A DNA stretch of 64,000 nucleotides from Enterobacter cancerogenus (GTDB taxonomy: Bacteria > Pseudomonadota > Gammaproteobacteria > Enterobacterales > Enterobacteriaceae). The position numbers and the translations under genes were made by a program. The DNA lies in the NCBI RefSeq assembly GCF_019047785.1, contig NZ_CP077290.1, positions 310,001 to 374,000 of the forward strand, written 5' to 3'. Below the pieces are notes generated by a model that saw nothing but the letters and a program-made list of their open reading frames with translations, ran no database searches and had not been told where the DNA came from. Below are positions 1 to 8,437 of this stretch, one piece after another. Position 1 is the first letter of the stretch; each line of letters opens with the position of its first letter.

Positions 1-1709
1 ATAAGGTCGTCATCCCGATGACCCTGACCGGCCTGAACAGCGACACGCTGGATGGCACGCTGACGCTCTCTACCTGTAGCAATGTCTGTCTGCTGACGGA
101 CTACAAGCTGCACCTGGATTTCAACGCGCCCGTTGATGCGGGGTTCCAGGACGCATTTGACGATGCCATGCGCGCCATACCGGGGGACTCGGGCGTTTCT
201 TCCCATCTTGAGGCCTGGCTGTCCGGTGACAAACTGGTGGTGACGGGCACGACGGACGGCGAGTGGCATAATCCCGGGATCTACTTTGACCCGCTGGAGG
301 GCGATATCCTGCCCGGCGAGCCGGTGATTAAGCACACCGGCAATCAGCTGCGCGTCACGGTGCCGGTGACCGATGAGTGGGGAGATAAGCCCGCTACGCT
401 TGAAGGAAAAAAACTGTCGTTTGTGCTGACCAACGGCGACAAGGCTCAGGAAACCGTGATGACCGTGGGCGCGGAACCCGCCGCTCAGGGCCGTTCGACG
501 AACCTCTTCAGCATGCTGGCCTTTGCACTGCTCGGCGGGGTGATCCTGAACCTGATGCCCTGCGTACTGCCGGTTATGGGGATGAAGCTGAGCAGCGTGC
601 TGCACGCTGGCTCCGACAGGCGCAAGATCAGGGTACGTTTCCTGGCGACGACCGCCGGTATTCTGACCTCCTTTGCGCTGCTGGCCGCGATGGTGACGGC
701 CCTTAAGCTGACAGGCGCATCGCTCGGATGGGGCATTCAGTTCCAGAATCCCTGGTTTATCGGCCTGATGGTCGCGGTGACATTCATTTTTGCGATGAAT
801 TTGTTTGGCGCGTTTGAAATGCTGCTGCCTTCTGCCGCAGCCGGTCGGCTGGCAACGGCGGGTGGCTCAGGCTTAACGGGCAGTTTTTGTGAGGGCGTGT
901 TCGCCACGCTGCTCGCCACGCCGTGCTCCGCGCCATTCCTGGGGACCGCCGTGGCCTTTGCGCTGGCGTCACCCCTGCCGACGCTGTGGCTGATCTTCCT
1001 GATGCTTGGCGTGGGGATGAGCTTGCCCTGGCTGTTTGTCGCGCTGATCCCGAAAACCGCCATGCTGCTGCCACATCCGGGTCGCTGGATGAATACGCTC
1101 AAGATCATTCTCGGGGCGATGATGCTGGCGTCCAGTCTCTGGCTGGCGACGCTGCTCCAGCAGCATTTAGGTAACGTTATAAGCCACGTCATCATGCTTG
1201 CCATGATCGTGGTAGCGATCGTGATTTACGCCCGAATTGGGCAAAAAAACGCGCCGATCTTCTGGTTGGTGGTGATGTCGCTGGCAGTCTTTGGCGGCTA
1301 CCAGCTGCGTGGGCTGGTGCTCGCTGAGCCTGCTTCCCGGAGCGAGGCCAGTAGAGCAGCGATCCCGTGGCAACCCTTAACCGAGGAGGCTATTCAGCGC
1401 GCGCTGGCGCAGGGGAAACGCGTGTTCGTGGACATTTCCGCCGACTGGTGCGTGACCTGCAAGGTCAACGAACATCGGGTATTAAATCAGCCTGAGGTGA
1501 TTGCCGCCCTGAGTGAGCCGGACGTGGTGGCCCTGCGCGGTGACTGGAGCAAGCCTTCGCCGCTGATTGCCGATTTCCTCGCCAGACGAAACCGCTACGC
1601 CATCCCGTTCAACGAGGTTTCCGGCCCCGGCAAGCCCGACGGCGTGATCCTCTCGCCGCTGCTCGATAAACGCGACCTGATCGCCACGCTGAATAACGCC
1701 AAAGGTTAA
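1..1709 (+). CDS. scsB: ScsB, DsbD-like membrane electron transporter (5' partial)
   Basis: Inner-membrane protein of the DsbD superfamily that passes electrons from cytoplasmic thioredoxin to periplasmic thiol oxidoreductases. The frame is open to the window edge; the ATG at 18 is internal, preceded in frame by K-V-V-I-P, so the true start lies outside. Counting from that Met, an N-terminal periplasmic beta-rich domain is followed by a polytopic membrane core with the expected paired cysteines (NLMPC near 180, LLATPC near 300) and a C-terminal thioredoxin-like domain with ADWCVTC near 477-480. It lies 1 bp upstream of scsC, and its likely partners are ScsC and the DsbG encoded next. ScsB rather than DsbD is preferred because of the large N-domain and the scsC neighbour. 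Any scsA gene would lie outside the window. Confidence 0.9.
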   Translation, partial: KVVIPMTLTGLNSDTLDGTLTLSTCSNVCLLTDYKLHLDFNAPVDAGFQDAFDDAMRAIPGDSGVSSHLEAWLSGDKLVVTGTTDGEWHNPGIYFDPLEGDILPGEPVIKHTGNQLRVTVPVTDEWGDKPATLEGKKLSFVLTNGDKAQETVMTVGAEPAAQGRSTNLFSMLAFALLGGVILNLMPCVLPVMGMKLSSVLHAGSDRRKIRVRFLATTAGILTSFALLAAMVTALKLTGASLGWGIQFQNPWFIGLMVAVTFIFAMNLFGAFEMLLPSAAAGRLATAGGSGLTGSFCEGVFATLLATPCSAPFLGTAVAFALASPLPTLWLIFLMLGVGMSLPWLFVALIPKTAMLLPHPGRWMNTLKIILGAMMLASSLWLATLLQQHLGNVISHVIMLAMIVVAIVIYARIGQKNAPIFWLVVMSLAVFGGYQLRGLVLAEPASRSEASRAAIPWQPLTEEAIQRALAQGKRVFVDISADWCVTCKVNEHRVLNQPEVIAALSEPDVVALRGDWSKPSPLIADFLARRNRYAIPFNEVSGPGKPDGVILSPLLDKRDLIATLNNAKG

Positions 1710-1710
1710 C

Positions 1711-2334
1711 ATGATGAAAAAATTAATGATTACACTGCTGCTGCTTTTTACCTCCGTTCAGGCGATGGCCGCAGATGCGCTTACGCCGGAGCAGGCGCAG
1801 GAGCAGCGCGCGCAGAAGATCGTCTTTGACTTCTTGTTTAACGATCCGAATTCCCCGCGCATCGGGGCTACTAAACCCCAGCTGACGCTGGTGGTGTTCA
1901 CCGACTACAACTGCCCCTACTGCAAAAAATTCGATCCTTATCTGGAAAAGATTGTAGAAAAACATCCGGAGGTGGCAGTGGTGTATAAGTTTCTGCCATA
2001 CCGCGCTGAGAGTTCCGTTACGGCGGCACGTGACGCCTTAACCCTCTGGCGCAGCCATCCCGGGCAATTTATGAAATTTAACGATACTCTGATGGCGAAA
2101 AAGGGTTACCACGACAACGCCAGTATTCAGGAGGCCCAGAAACGGGCGGGGGTCAACATCACGACCCCGGATGACGAAAGCCTGGTTACGATCAAACGCA
2201 GCCTGTTGATCGCAGAAAAACTCGGTATTCAGGGCACGCCCGCAACGCTCATCGGTGATGTCCTGTTGCCTGGCTGGGTTCCCTATGAACAATTCGATGA
2301 AATCGTCAGCGACGCACTCCGGAGAGGAAAATGA
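1711..2334 (+). CDS. scsC: ScsC, periplasmic DsbA-family thioredoxin-like protein
   Basis: Exported 207-residue thiol oxidoreductase, the presumed electron acceptor of ScsB. A signal peptide (MMKK, a Leu-rich core, then AMA near residue 20) is followed by a helical linker and a DsbA-type thioredoxin fold. The active site is CPYC at 68-71 in the context FTDYNCPYC, and the cis-proline loop GTPATL lies near the C-terminus. Known ScsC proteins protect copper-stressed or oxidised periplasmic proteins, and some form trimers through the N-terminal region. The start is either of two adjacent ATGs (1711 or 1714), both served by AAAGG at 1701. Its end overlaps the dsbG start by 4 nt (ATGA), so the two are translationally coupled. 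Confidence 0.9.
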   Translation: MMKKLMITLLLLFTSVQAMAADALTPEQAQEQRAQKIVFDFLFNDPNSPRIGATKPQLTLVVFTDYNCPYCKKFDPYLEKIVEKHPEVAVVYKFLPYRAESSVTAARDALTLWRSHPGQFMKFNDTLMAKKGYHDNASIQEAQKRAGVNITTPDDESLVTIKRSLLIAEKLGIQGTPATLIGDVLLPGWVPYEQFDEIVSDALRRGK

Positions 2335-3089
2335 AAAAACGACTGTTACTTTCACTGCTGATGGCATCCGGCCTTGCGCAGGCCGCTGAGGCCGTGCCGG
2401 AGGTGGTTAAGCACTTCAGCGAGCAGCAAAACATTACGATCATCAAGAAAATCGATGCCCCCGGCGGGGCACCGGCCTGGCTTGGGCAATATCAGGATAT
2501 GGGCGTGACCCTCTTTTTAACGCCCGACGGCAGGCACGTGATTTCCGGTTATCTGTATGATGAGAAGGGCAAAAACCTCAGCGAGGACTATTTCCAGAAA
2601 GAGATCTACGCCCCGCTGGGCCGGGAGATGTGGAAGAAGCTGAACGCCGCGCAGCCGTTGAAAGAGGGGGCGGATACCGCGCCGCGCAAAGTATTCGTGT
2701 TCGCCGATCCGTTCTGTCCTTACTGCAAAGCCTTCTGGTCTGCCGCGCAGCCGTGGGTGAAGGCGGATAAGGTTCAGCTGAATACGCTGCTGGTTGCGTT
2801 TCTCAACCCTCAAAGCGGGCGTAACGCGTCCCTGATCCTCAATGCCAGGGACCCGGTCAACGCCTGGAAAGAGTATGAGCTTTCCGGTGGCAAAAAATTA
2901 CCGAAAAACGAGGGCAAGGCGTCGCGTGAGACCGTTGCGCTGTTACAGCAGCATCAGCAGTTAATGGACAGCCTCGGGGCGAATGCCACGCCCGCGATTT
3001 ATTATCTCAACGCCGATAACGAGCTACAGCAGGTGGTAGGAATGCCGGACGAGAAACAGCTGGAGGCGATGTTCGGGCCTAAACCCTAA
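2331..3089 (+). CDS. dsbG: DsbG, periplasmic thiol:disulfide isomerase/reductase
   Basis: Predicted 252-residue periplasmic oxidoreductase of the DsbC/DsbG family, which reduces sulfenylated cysteines and isomerises disulfides. A signal peptide (MKKR, hydrophobic core, AQA-A) precedes an N-terminal dimerisation domain containing YQDMGVT and LTPDGRHVISG, as in E. coli DsbG (248 residues). The thioredoxin domain carries FADPFCPYC with cysteines at 129 and 132, and a TPAIYY cis-proline segment. It is third in scsB-scsC-dsbG, which suggests that ScsB may reduce DsbG directly. In E. coli dsbG stands apart from any scs genes. A strong terminator follows it. Confidence 0.9.
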   Translation: MKKRLLLSLLMASGLAQAAEAVPEVVKHFSEQQNITIIKKIDAPGGAPAWLGQYQDMGVTLFLTPDGRHVISGYLYDEKGKNLSEDYFQKEIYAPLGREMWKKLNAAQPLKEGADTAPRKVFVFADPFCPYCKAFWSAAQPWVKADKVQLNTLLVAFLNPQSGRNASLILNARDPVNAWKEYELSGGKKLPKNEGKASRETVALLQQHQQLMDSLGANATPAIYYLNADNELQQVVGMPDEKQLEAMFGPKP

Positions 3090-3095
3090 TCAACT

Positions 3096-3130
3096 CAGGC
3101 AGAAACAGGACGTTTCTGCCTGCCTTTTTT
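3096..3130 (+). terminator. Rho-independent terminator after dsbG
   Basis: A perfect 11-bp stem (CAGGCAGAAAC at 3096-3106, GTTTCTGCCTG at 3112-3122) with a 5-nt loop is followed by CCTTTTTT. It closes the scsB-scsC-dsbG operon just before the convergent digH. Confidence 0.9.
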
Positions 3131-3145
3131 AGCTTAATTTTTGTC

Positions 3146-4438
3146 TTAACGTCCCCAGCGGCCCCTGAGGTACGTCACCGCGTCCTGCGTCTGAGGCTGA
3201 TTGAGATAGTCTTCGCGGAACAGAATGGTGCCGTTAACGTTAGGCAGCGAATCGTTCAAATCGAGCTGTTTTTTCAGCTCCGGCACGCCGCCATTCACCG
3301 TCCAGTCTGGCTCTTTTTTGGACGGTGCGCCCACCTTATAGAACGCAACGCCGATATACAGGCGAGTATGGGTCGGTTTTACGACGTCGGCCCACCACTT
3401 TGTCAGCACGTCATAGCGCGCCGCATCCCGCGAGAATGGCCAGTAGATCTGCGGCGCAATGTAGTCCAGCAGACCTTGCTGCACCCACTGACGCGTGTCA
3501 GCGTAGGACTCATCATAAGCCGCCGCCCCGCGCGTGTCGGACCCTGCCGGGTCGTACGAACGGTTGCGCCACACGCCTGCCGGGCTTACGCCAAACTCAA
3601 CGTCCGGCTTAAGCTGCTTAATGGCTCTGGAGACCTGAACGATAAGCTGATGGGTGTTGTGACGACGCCAGTCTGCTTTCGAACTGAATCCCTGACCATA
3701 CTGCCGGTAAGTCTGCGCGTCATTCAGGGTTGAGCCGGGCGTTTCGGTATAAAAGTAATCATCAAACTGCACGCCGTCGATGGCATAGTGCGCGACCACC
3801 TCGGACACCACCTGGGTTATCCAGTCCCTGACCTCAGGAATGCCGGGGTCGAGCACGAACCGATCGCCGGAAACGCGTACCCACTCGGGGTGCTGCACGT
3901 AGACGCTGGAAGGGTGCAGCGATGCGGTGCGGTTGAGTTCGGCAACGGTTGACGGTTTTACGTTGGTGGATACCCGGTAAGGATTGAACCAGGCGTGAAC
4001 TTTCATACCGCGCTTATGGGCTTCGTCCAGCATAAACTGCAGTGGATCGTAGCCGGGGTATTCGCCAATTTTCCCTGTCAGGGTGTCTGACCATGGCAGG
4101 ATTTTAGATGACCAGAGCGCGGTGCTGTCGGGCTTCACCTGGAAAAAGACGGTGTTAATGCCGAGGGTGTGGAGCTTGTCGAGCTTATCCGTCAGCGCCC
4201 GTTTTTGCTGTGCAACGCGCTGATCGGCATTGAGGGTGTTTACCGACGATACCGGCGGCCAGTCAAGTCGGGAGACCGTCGCCAGCCAGATCCCGCGCAT
4301 CGGTTCATGAGTCCGTGGCGTCGGTTTATTCGCCGACGGGAGTGGGGTAACCAGTGATTTCGGTGGTTTTGAGGCGCAACTAACAAGTAAAAGTGCACAA
4401 CCCACCAGCGCACCAATCCGTTTTACATGTTGTGTCAT
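3146..4438 (-). CDS. digH: DigH, glycosyl hydrolase acting on denuded peptidoglycan glycans (lipoprotein)
   Basis: 430-residue outer-membrane-type lipoprotein matching remembered E. coli YddW/DigH nearly end to end. That enzyme cleaves peptide-free glycan strands during septal wall processing. The start at 4438 gives a classical lipoprotein signal, MTQHVKRIGALV then LLVSC, with the lipidated Cys about 20 residues in. An ATG 27 codons upstream would place a polar stretch before the signal and lies inside the neighbouring gene. Conserved blocks include MRGIWLATVSRLDWPP, GINTVFFQVKP, HAWFNPYR, VDGVQFDDYFY-like IDGVQFDDYF, and APQIYWPF of the GHL10/DUF187 TIM barrel. It sits 7 bp downstream of the VF530 gene and is probably co-transcribed with it. 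Confidence 0.92.
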   Translation of the reverse strand: MTQHVKRIGALVGCALLLVSCASKPPKSLVTPLPSANKPTPRTHEPMRGIWLATVSRLDWPPVSSVNTLNADQRVAQQKRALTDKLDKLHTLGINTVFFQVKPDSTALWSSKILPWSDTLTGKIGEYPGYDPLQFMLDEAHKRGMKVHAWFNPYRVSTNVKPSTVAELNRTASLHPSSVYVQHPEWVRVSGDRFVLDPGIPEVRDWITQVVSEVVAHYAIDGVQFDDYFYTETPGSTLNDAQTYRQYGQGFSSKADWRRHNTHQLIVQVSRAIKQLKPDVEFGVSPAGVWRNRSYDPAGSDTRGAAAYDESYADTRQWVQQGLLDYIAPQIYWPFSRDAARYDVLTKWWADVVKPTHTRLYIGVAFYKVGAPSKKEPDWTVNGGVPELKKQLDLNDSLPNVNGTILFREDYLNQPQTQDAVTYLRGRWGR

Positions 4439-4445
4439 GGATGTA

Positions 4446-4733
4446 TTAGCTCTTCGTGATCCGGCTGTTGGCCCAGGGATTAAAGGCTGGCTCAGGCTGT
4501 GGTTCAACGTCATCGTCATTGAGTGAGTCCAGATACAGCGCTTCCACTTCGGCGCGCGCCCACGGGGTACGCCTCAGGAATTTTAAGCTCGATTTTATGC
4601 TGGGATCTTTTCTGAAACAGTTAATTTTGATTCGATTGCCTAATTCGTTCCAGCCGTAGCGCGCAACCAGCGCGGTTACCTGCATTTCCAGGGTTACGCC
4701 GTGGAGAGGGTCTTTCGAAACGTGTGCAGTCAT
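4446..4733 (-). CDS. VF530 family (DUF2132) small protein
   Basis: A 95-residue protein of the VF530 family, compact predicted DNA-binding proteins of unknown biological role. The start at 4733 ([12 protein letters not shown]) is chosen over one 13 codons upstream because the family begins near the DPLHGVTLE block. Typical segments are [38 protein letters not shown] and an acidic C-terminus ([13 protein letters not shown]). Its stop lies 7 bp before the digH start on the same strand. Nothing in the sequence explains a link to peptidoglycan. Confidence 0.8.
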   Translation of the reverse strand: MTAHVSKDPLHGVTLEMQVTALVARYGWNELGNRIKINCFRKDPSIKSSLKFLRRTPWARAEVEALYLDSLNDDDVEPQPEPAFNPWANSRITKS

Positions 4734-4821
4734 AGCGCGTCCGGATGTCTTAAAAAGTGTGGGGGAAAGCAACGAAGAGAAGGGTACAAGAAAGGCGGGA
4801 AAGCAGCAATTTTCGCGTGCG

Positions 4822-4849
4822 TTTCTTCACCCCATCCGGGGTGAAGAAA
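4822..4849 (-). terminator. Strong hairpin between aroY and the VF530 gene
   Basis: A perfect 12-bp inverted repeat (TTTCTTCACCCC and GGGGTGAAGAAA) with a 4-nt loop lies 9 bp past the aroY stop. Neither side has a clear U-tract, so it may be a weak terminator or a 3'-end processing hairpin for aroY. Confidence 0.5.
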
Positions 4850-4857
4850 GAGGGCTG

Positions 4858-6339
4858 TCAGGATTTAAACAGATCGGGCGCCCATGGGCGCGGATCAACC
4901 TCCATAAACGGTGCACGCTCGAACCGGGATTTCAGCGCCCAGGGGACCGTGCAGTCAAATATCGTCTTGCAGGTAATGCCGTTGCCACGGATCGAGGTGC
5001 TGTAGTCGGGGGTCTGAGACGGATCCAGCTGGTGTCCGCGAATGCCGGGCAGATGAGTGATGCTGACGTCGCCCTGCATCCGGGTCGTCATGGCCCACAG
5101 AATGTCATCGCTGTCGAAAATATCCACGTCCTCATCCACGAGAATAATATTTTTAAGCTCAGAGTAGGTGGCTAACGCGATCAGCGCCGCCTGACCCTGA
5201 CGCCCCTCGTCCGAGGGCTGACGTTTTTTCACCTGTAAAATACCGAGGAATTTCCCGCCGCCCGCGGTGTGCGCATAGACGTTTTGCAGAAAGCCCGGAA
5301 TGGCCTCTTCCACGGCGTTACGGATGCTGGCTTCGGTAGGCAGACCGGCAAGCGTGGTATGTTCTTCCCCGGGGCCGACCAGCGTTTGCAGGATGGCCTG
5401 ATGGCGCATGGTCACTGCTTTAACCTTGATGACCGGCAGGGAGGGATTCGCTTCACCGCAGTAGCCGGGGAATTCCGGCATCGCATGGCCGGTATGGGTA
5501 TGCTGATCTTCCCTGACGCGCACGCCCGGCAACAGTTCGCCTTCAATGATGATCTCGGCGCGAGCAATGGCTTTTGCATTAACGGACACGCCCTGGACCA
5601 GCTCAACCGGATGTTGGCGTAACGCGCCCGCCACGCCCAGTTCGTTATAGCCAAACGGCGTGGTCGGTGCCTCAAAGCACGCGCCAATATAGATAGCCGG
5701 ATCCAGCCCCATATTGATGGTGACCGGCAACGGCTTACCGGCCGCTTCGGCTTTCTGACGAAAGACCTCAATGTGTCGCCCGGCGGCAAGGAACATCGAA
5801 AGCTCATCGCGCTCCTGCACGCAAAGACGGTGAATGGTCACGTCGGTCAGCGAAGCGTCTTCCGGATCGCTTGCCAGCACCAGCCCAAGGCAGAAAAACG
5901 GACCGGCATCAATCGGCGTGTTGGTGGGCGCAGGCAGCAGCTTGCGGAGATCGAAATCAGGATCGTCAGCGTAAAATACCTGCTCCTGACACGGTGCCTG
6001 GGCTGCCGGGACGACGACCGGGGCAATCGGTTTTTTTACCGCCTGGCCTACGTGTTTCGCCAGTTCGGAGGGTTCACACCCTAACAGCAGCGCCGCTCTT
6101 TCCCGGCTGGCATGCATCCCCACCAGAATGCGGGAATCCGGGTAGCCCTTGATGCTGTTGAACATCATTGCCGGGCCAATGCGCGTAGGGCGTTTTACCG
6201 TGCCGCCTGCGCCAATGTGGCGATAGATGCCCGCCAGTTCGGCGTTGGGGTCAACCGGATGGTCGGTTTCAATATATTGCCCCTCGTGGCGTTGCAGTAA
6301 TGCGATGGCGCTTCTGAGATCGTTGACTGGCTTTTCCAT
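4858..6339 (-). CDS. aroY: AroY-type 3,4-dihydroxybenzoate (hydroxyarylic acid) decarboxylase, UbiD family
   Basis: 493-residue prenyl-FMN-dependent decarboxylase, closely resembling remembered Klebsiella and Enterobacter AroY across its length. It is expected to convert protocatechuate to catechol without oxidation. UbiD-family landmarks are the N-terminal LRSAIALLQRHEGQYIETD, the INMGLDPAIYIGA block, FGYNELGVAGALRQ, the acidic MPEFPGYCGE segment expected to carry catalytic glutamates, and the C-terminal DCTVPWALKSRFERAPF. Related enzymes are often encoded with small B and D subunits; none is present here, so prenyl-FMN must come from a UbiX encoded elsewhere. It is divergent from a LysR gene 117 bp away, probably its regulator. 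Confidence 0.88.
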   Translation of the reverse strand: MEKPVNDLRSAIALLQRHEGQYIETDHPVDPNAELAGIYRHIGAGGTVKRPTRIGPAMMFNSIKGYPDSRILVGMHASRERAALLLGCEPSELAKHVGQAVKKPIAPVVVPAAQAPCQEQVFYADDPDFDLRKLLPAPTNTPIDAGPFFCLGLVLASDPEDASLTDVTIHRLCVQERDELSMFLAAGRHIEVFRQKAEAAGKPLPVTINMGLDPAIYIGACFEAPTTPFGYNELGVAGALRQHPVELVQGVSVNAKAIARAEIIIEGELLPGVRVREDQHTHTGHAMPEFPGYCGEANPSLPVIKVKAVTMRHQAILQTLVGPGEEHTTLAGLPTEASIRNAVEEAIPGFLQNVYAHTAGGGKFLGILQVKKRQPSDEGRQGQAALIALATYSELKNIILVDEDVDIFDSDDILWAMTTRMQGDVSITHLPGIRGHQLDPSQTPDYSTSIRGNGITCKTIFDCTVPWALKSRFERAPFMEVDPRPWAPDLFKS

Positions 6340-6456
6340 ACTGTCCTCCCTTGAGTGAATGCCTCCATTGTCAGGGGATTAATAATCTCTATCAATTGCA
6401 TCATTACTGCTATTTTGATATGAAATTCATTATCGATTGGTTTGCGGGGTGGCTTT

Positions 6457-7341
6457 ATGCAATTTCGTTTGATGCGTCATTTCATTACGGTGGCTGAAGA
6501 GCTGCACATGCACCGGGCCGCAGAACGCCTGAACATGGCGCAACCGGCGCTCAGCCAGCAGATTAAGTCCCTTGAGACGCAACTGGGCGTCACGCTCTTT
6601 AGCCGGGCTAACCGGCGGCTGACGCTTACGCCCGCCGGGGAGGCCTTTCTGACCAAAGCTAGGCTGGCCATCGCCATGACAGAACAGGCCATTCTGGATG
6701 CCAGGCAAACCGCCAGAGGCGAGCAGGGCATACTGAACCTGGGGTGCGTCTCCAGCGCGATGTTCGAGGCGAAACTGCCTGCCGTGCTTCGTCATTTTCA
6801 TGCGCGGTGGCCTAACGTCACGCTTTCCATGACGACCGGAAATGTGCAGAACCTTTATGCCTCAATTCAGCGTAACGATCTGGACGTGGCGATTGTCCGC
6901 GCGCCGCTGCCCGCGCTTCCTGACGATTTGCAGAGCATTCATTTTGCCGGGGAAAAAAGCATTCTGGCGTTGTACAGCGAACATCCGCTGGCAACGTCCG
7001 CTGCGCTGACGCTGGCATCGCTTAAAGGGGAGAAATGGATTGCCCTGCGCGATCCGCAGGGCATGGGGCTGGAGCAGTATTTCAATGATGTCTGTGCCGG
7101 AGCAGGGATCCAACCCAGCGTGGTTCAACAGGCGAGCGATGTGCCTACCGTGGTGAGCCTTGTGTCCGCGGGGTTTGGTATCGCCTTGCTTCCCGCATCA
7201 GCCAGGACGTTACGCGTTGAAAACGTGGTCTATATCGATATCCTCGATCGCATTAAAGAGAGCGAACTGACGCTGATTTGTCACCGTTTCATTCGCTCTG
7301 AAGTGCTGAAGAAATTCTTAACCACGCTTGCTCAGGCGTAA
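6457..7341 (+). CDS. LysR-family transcriptional regulator, likely of aroY
   Basis: 294-residue LysR regulator. The N-terminal winged helix reads MQFRLMRHFITVAEELHMHRAAERLNMAQPALSQQIK when taken in its pieces, with the usual AAERLNMAQPALSQQI recognition helix. A C-terminal ligand-binding fold follows (NLGCVSSAMFE, DVAIVRAPLP, SLVSAGFGIALLPAS). The ATG at 6457 is preferred over a TTG at 6442 because the family starts at MQFRL or similar and GGGGTGG precedes it. Divergent placement beside aroY suggests an aromatic-acid sensor. Its TAA directly abuts the stop of the convergent dehydrogenase gene. Confidence 0.85.
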   Translation: MQFRLMRHFITVAEELHMHRAAERLNMAQPALSQQIKSLETQLGVTLFSRANRRLTLTPAGEAFLTKARLAIAMTEQAILDARQTARGEQGILNLGCVSSAMFEAKLPAVLRHFHARWPNVTLSMTTGNVQNLYASIQRNDLDVAIVRAPLPALPDDLQSIHFAGEKSILALYSEHPLATSAALTLASLKGEKWIALRDPQGMGLEQYFNDVCAGAGIQPSVVQQASDVPTVVSLVSAGFGIALLPASARTLRVENVVYIDILDRIKESELTLICHRFIRSEVLKKFLTTLAQA

Positions 7342-8226
7342 TTACGCTACGCCCGTGCCGCCGTCCGAACACCAGACCTGGCCAGAGGCATAGGAGCAGG
7401 TATCCGAGGCAAAAAGGACATACAGCGGGGCGATTTCAACAGGCTGGCCCGGTCTCCCCAGCGGCGTGTCTTTGCCGAAAGACTGAACCTTAGACTGAGG
7501 CTGGCCGCCGCTCGACTGCAGGGGTGTCCAGTACGGACCCGGCGCCACGGCGTTTACCCGAATACCGCGCGGCCCAAGCTGCTTAGCGAGAGACTTAGTA
7601 AACGCCACGTTGCAGGCTTTGGTCTGGGCATAATCCACCAGAATCTCACTCGGTTTGAAGGCCTGAACGGAAGAGGTATTGATGATAACCGCCCCCTCTT
7701 TTAGATGACGCAGCGCGGCTTTGGTGATCCAGAACGGCGCGTAAACGTTAGTCTTGAACGTCGCGTCAAAATCGGCGGTGGTGAGATCTTCAATCGATTC
7801 ACAGTACTGCTGACGGCCTGCGTTATTGACCAGAATATCCAGCCCGCCCAGCTCCGCCACGGCCTTTTCAACCAGCGTATCGCAGAACGACTCAACGCGA
7901 ATATCGCCCGGAATGGCGACGGCTTTACGACCCTCTGCCTGAATCAGGGCAATCACCGACGCTGCGTCGGACTCTTCCTCAGGAAGGTAGCCAATCGCGA
8001 CGTCAGCACCTTCACGCGCATAGGCGATAGCCACCGCGCGCCCGATACCAGAGTCACCGCCGGTGATGAGGGCTTTTTTACCTTCCAGTTTGCCTGAACC
8101 GATATAGCTGGTTTCACCATGATCCGGAATAGGCTTCATTTCTGATGCCAGTCCGGGGGCCTGCTGTGGCTGTTCCACAAATGGCGGGCGAGGGTAATGC
8201 AAAGTGGGGTTAGTTCCTGTCGTCAT
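7342..8226 (-). CDS. Short-chain dehydrogenase/reductase, YghA-like
   Basis: 294-residue NAD(P)-dependent SDR of the YghA/general-stress type with an N-terminal extension (PRPPFVEQPQQAPGLASEM). The cofactor motif is TGGDSGIGR near residue 53, followed by NNAG and the catalytic Ser (INTSSVQ), Tyr and Lys (YAQTKA). The start at 8226 has TAAGGAGGCC just upstream; an ATG nine codons earlier overlaps that Shine-Dalgarno and was rejected. Related proteins reduce small aldehydes or ketones, but the substrate is unknown. It is divergent from treZ across 211 bp; proximity to trehalose genes fits a stress role but proves nothing. Confidence 0.85.
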   Translation of the reverse strand: MTTGTNPTLHYPRPPFVEQPQQAPGLASEMKPIPDHGETSYIGSGKLEGKKALITGGDSGIGRAVAIAYAREGADVAIGYLPEEESDAASVIALIQAEGRKAVAIPGDIRVESFCDTLVEKAVAELGGLDILVNNAGRQQYCESIEDLTTADFDATFKTNVYAPFWITKAALRHLKEGAVIINTSSVQAFKPSEILVDYAQTKACNVAFTKSLAKQLGPRGIRVNAVAPGPYWTPLQSSGGQPQSKVQSFGKDTPLGRPGQPVEIAPLYVLFASDTCSYASGQVWCSDGGTGVA

Positions 8227-8437
8227 ATCGGCCTCCTTAGTGATGAATTTCAAGCGTAGCCGGAAATGCGACCTGGACGAGCAAAACGCGGAAAATCAGA
8301 TAAATCTATATTCCCTCGCCAAAAAGCCTAAACCCCGCAGTTTGGGCGGTTAACGTACGCCCGCCGTAACACTCTTTCATTCCTGAACTAAGCTTGTACT
8401 TCGTTGGGCGTAAATTAGGGTCAATCGAGGACAATAA

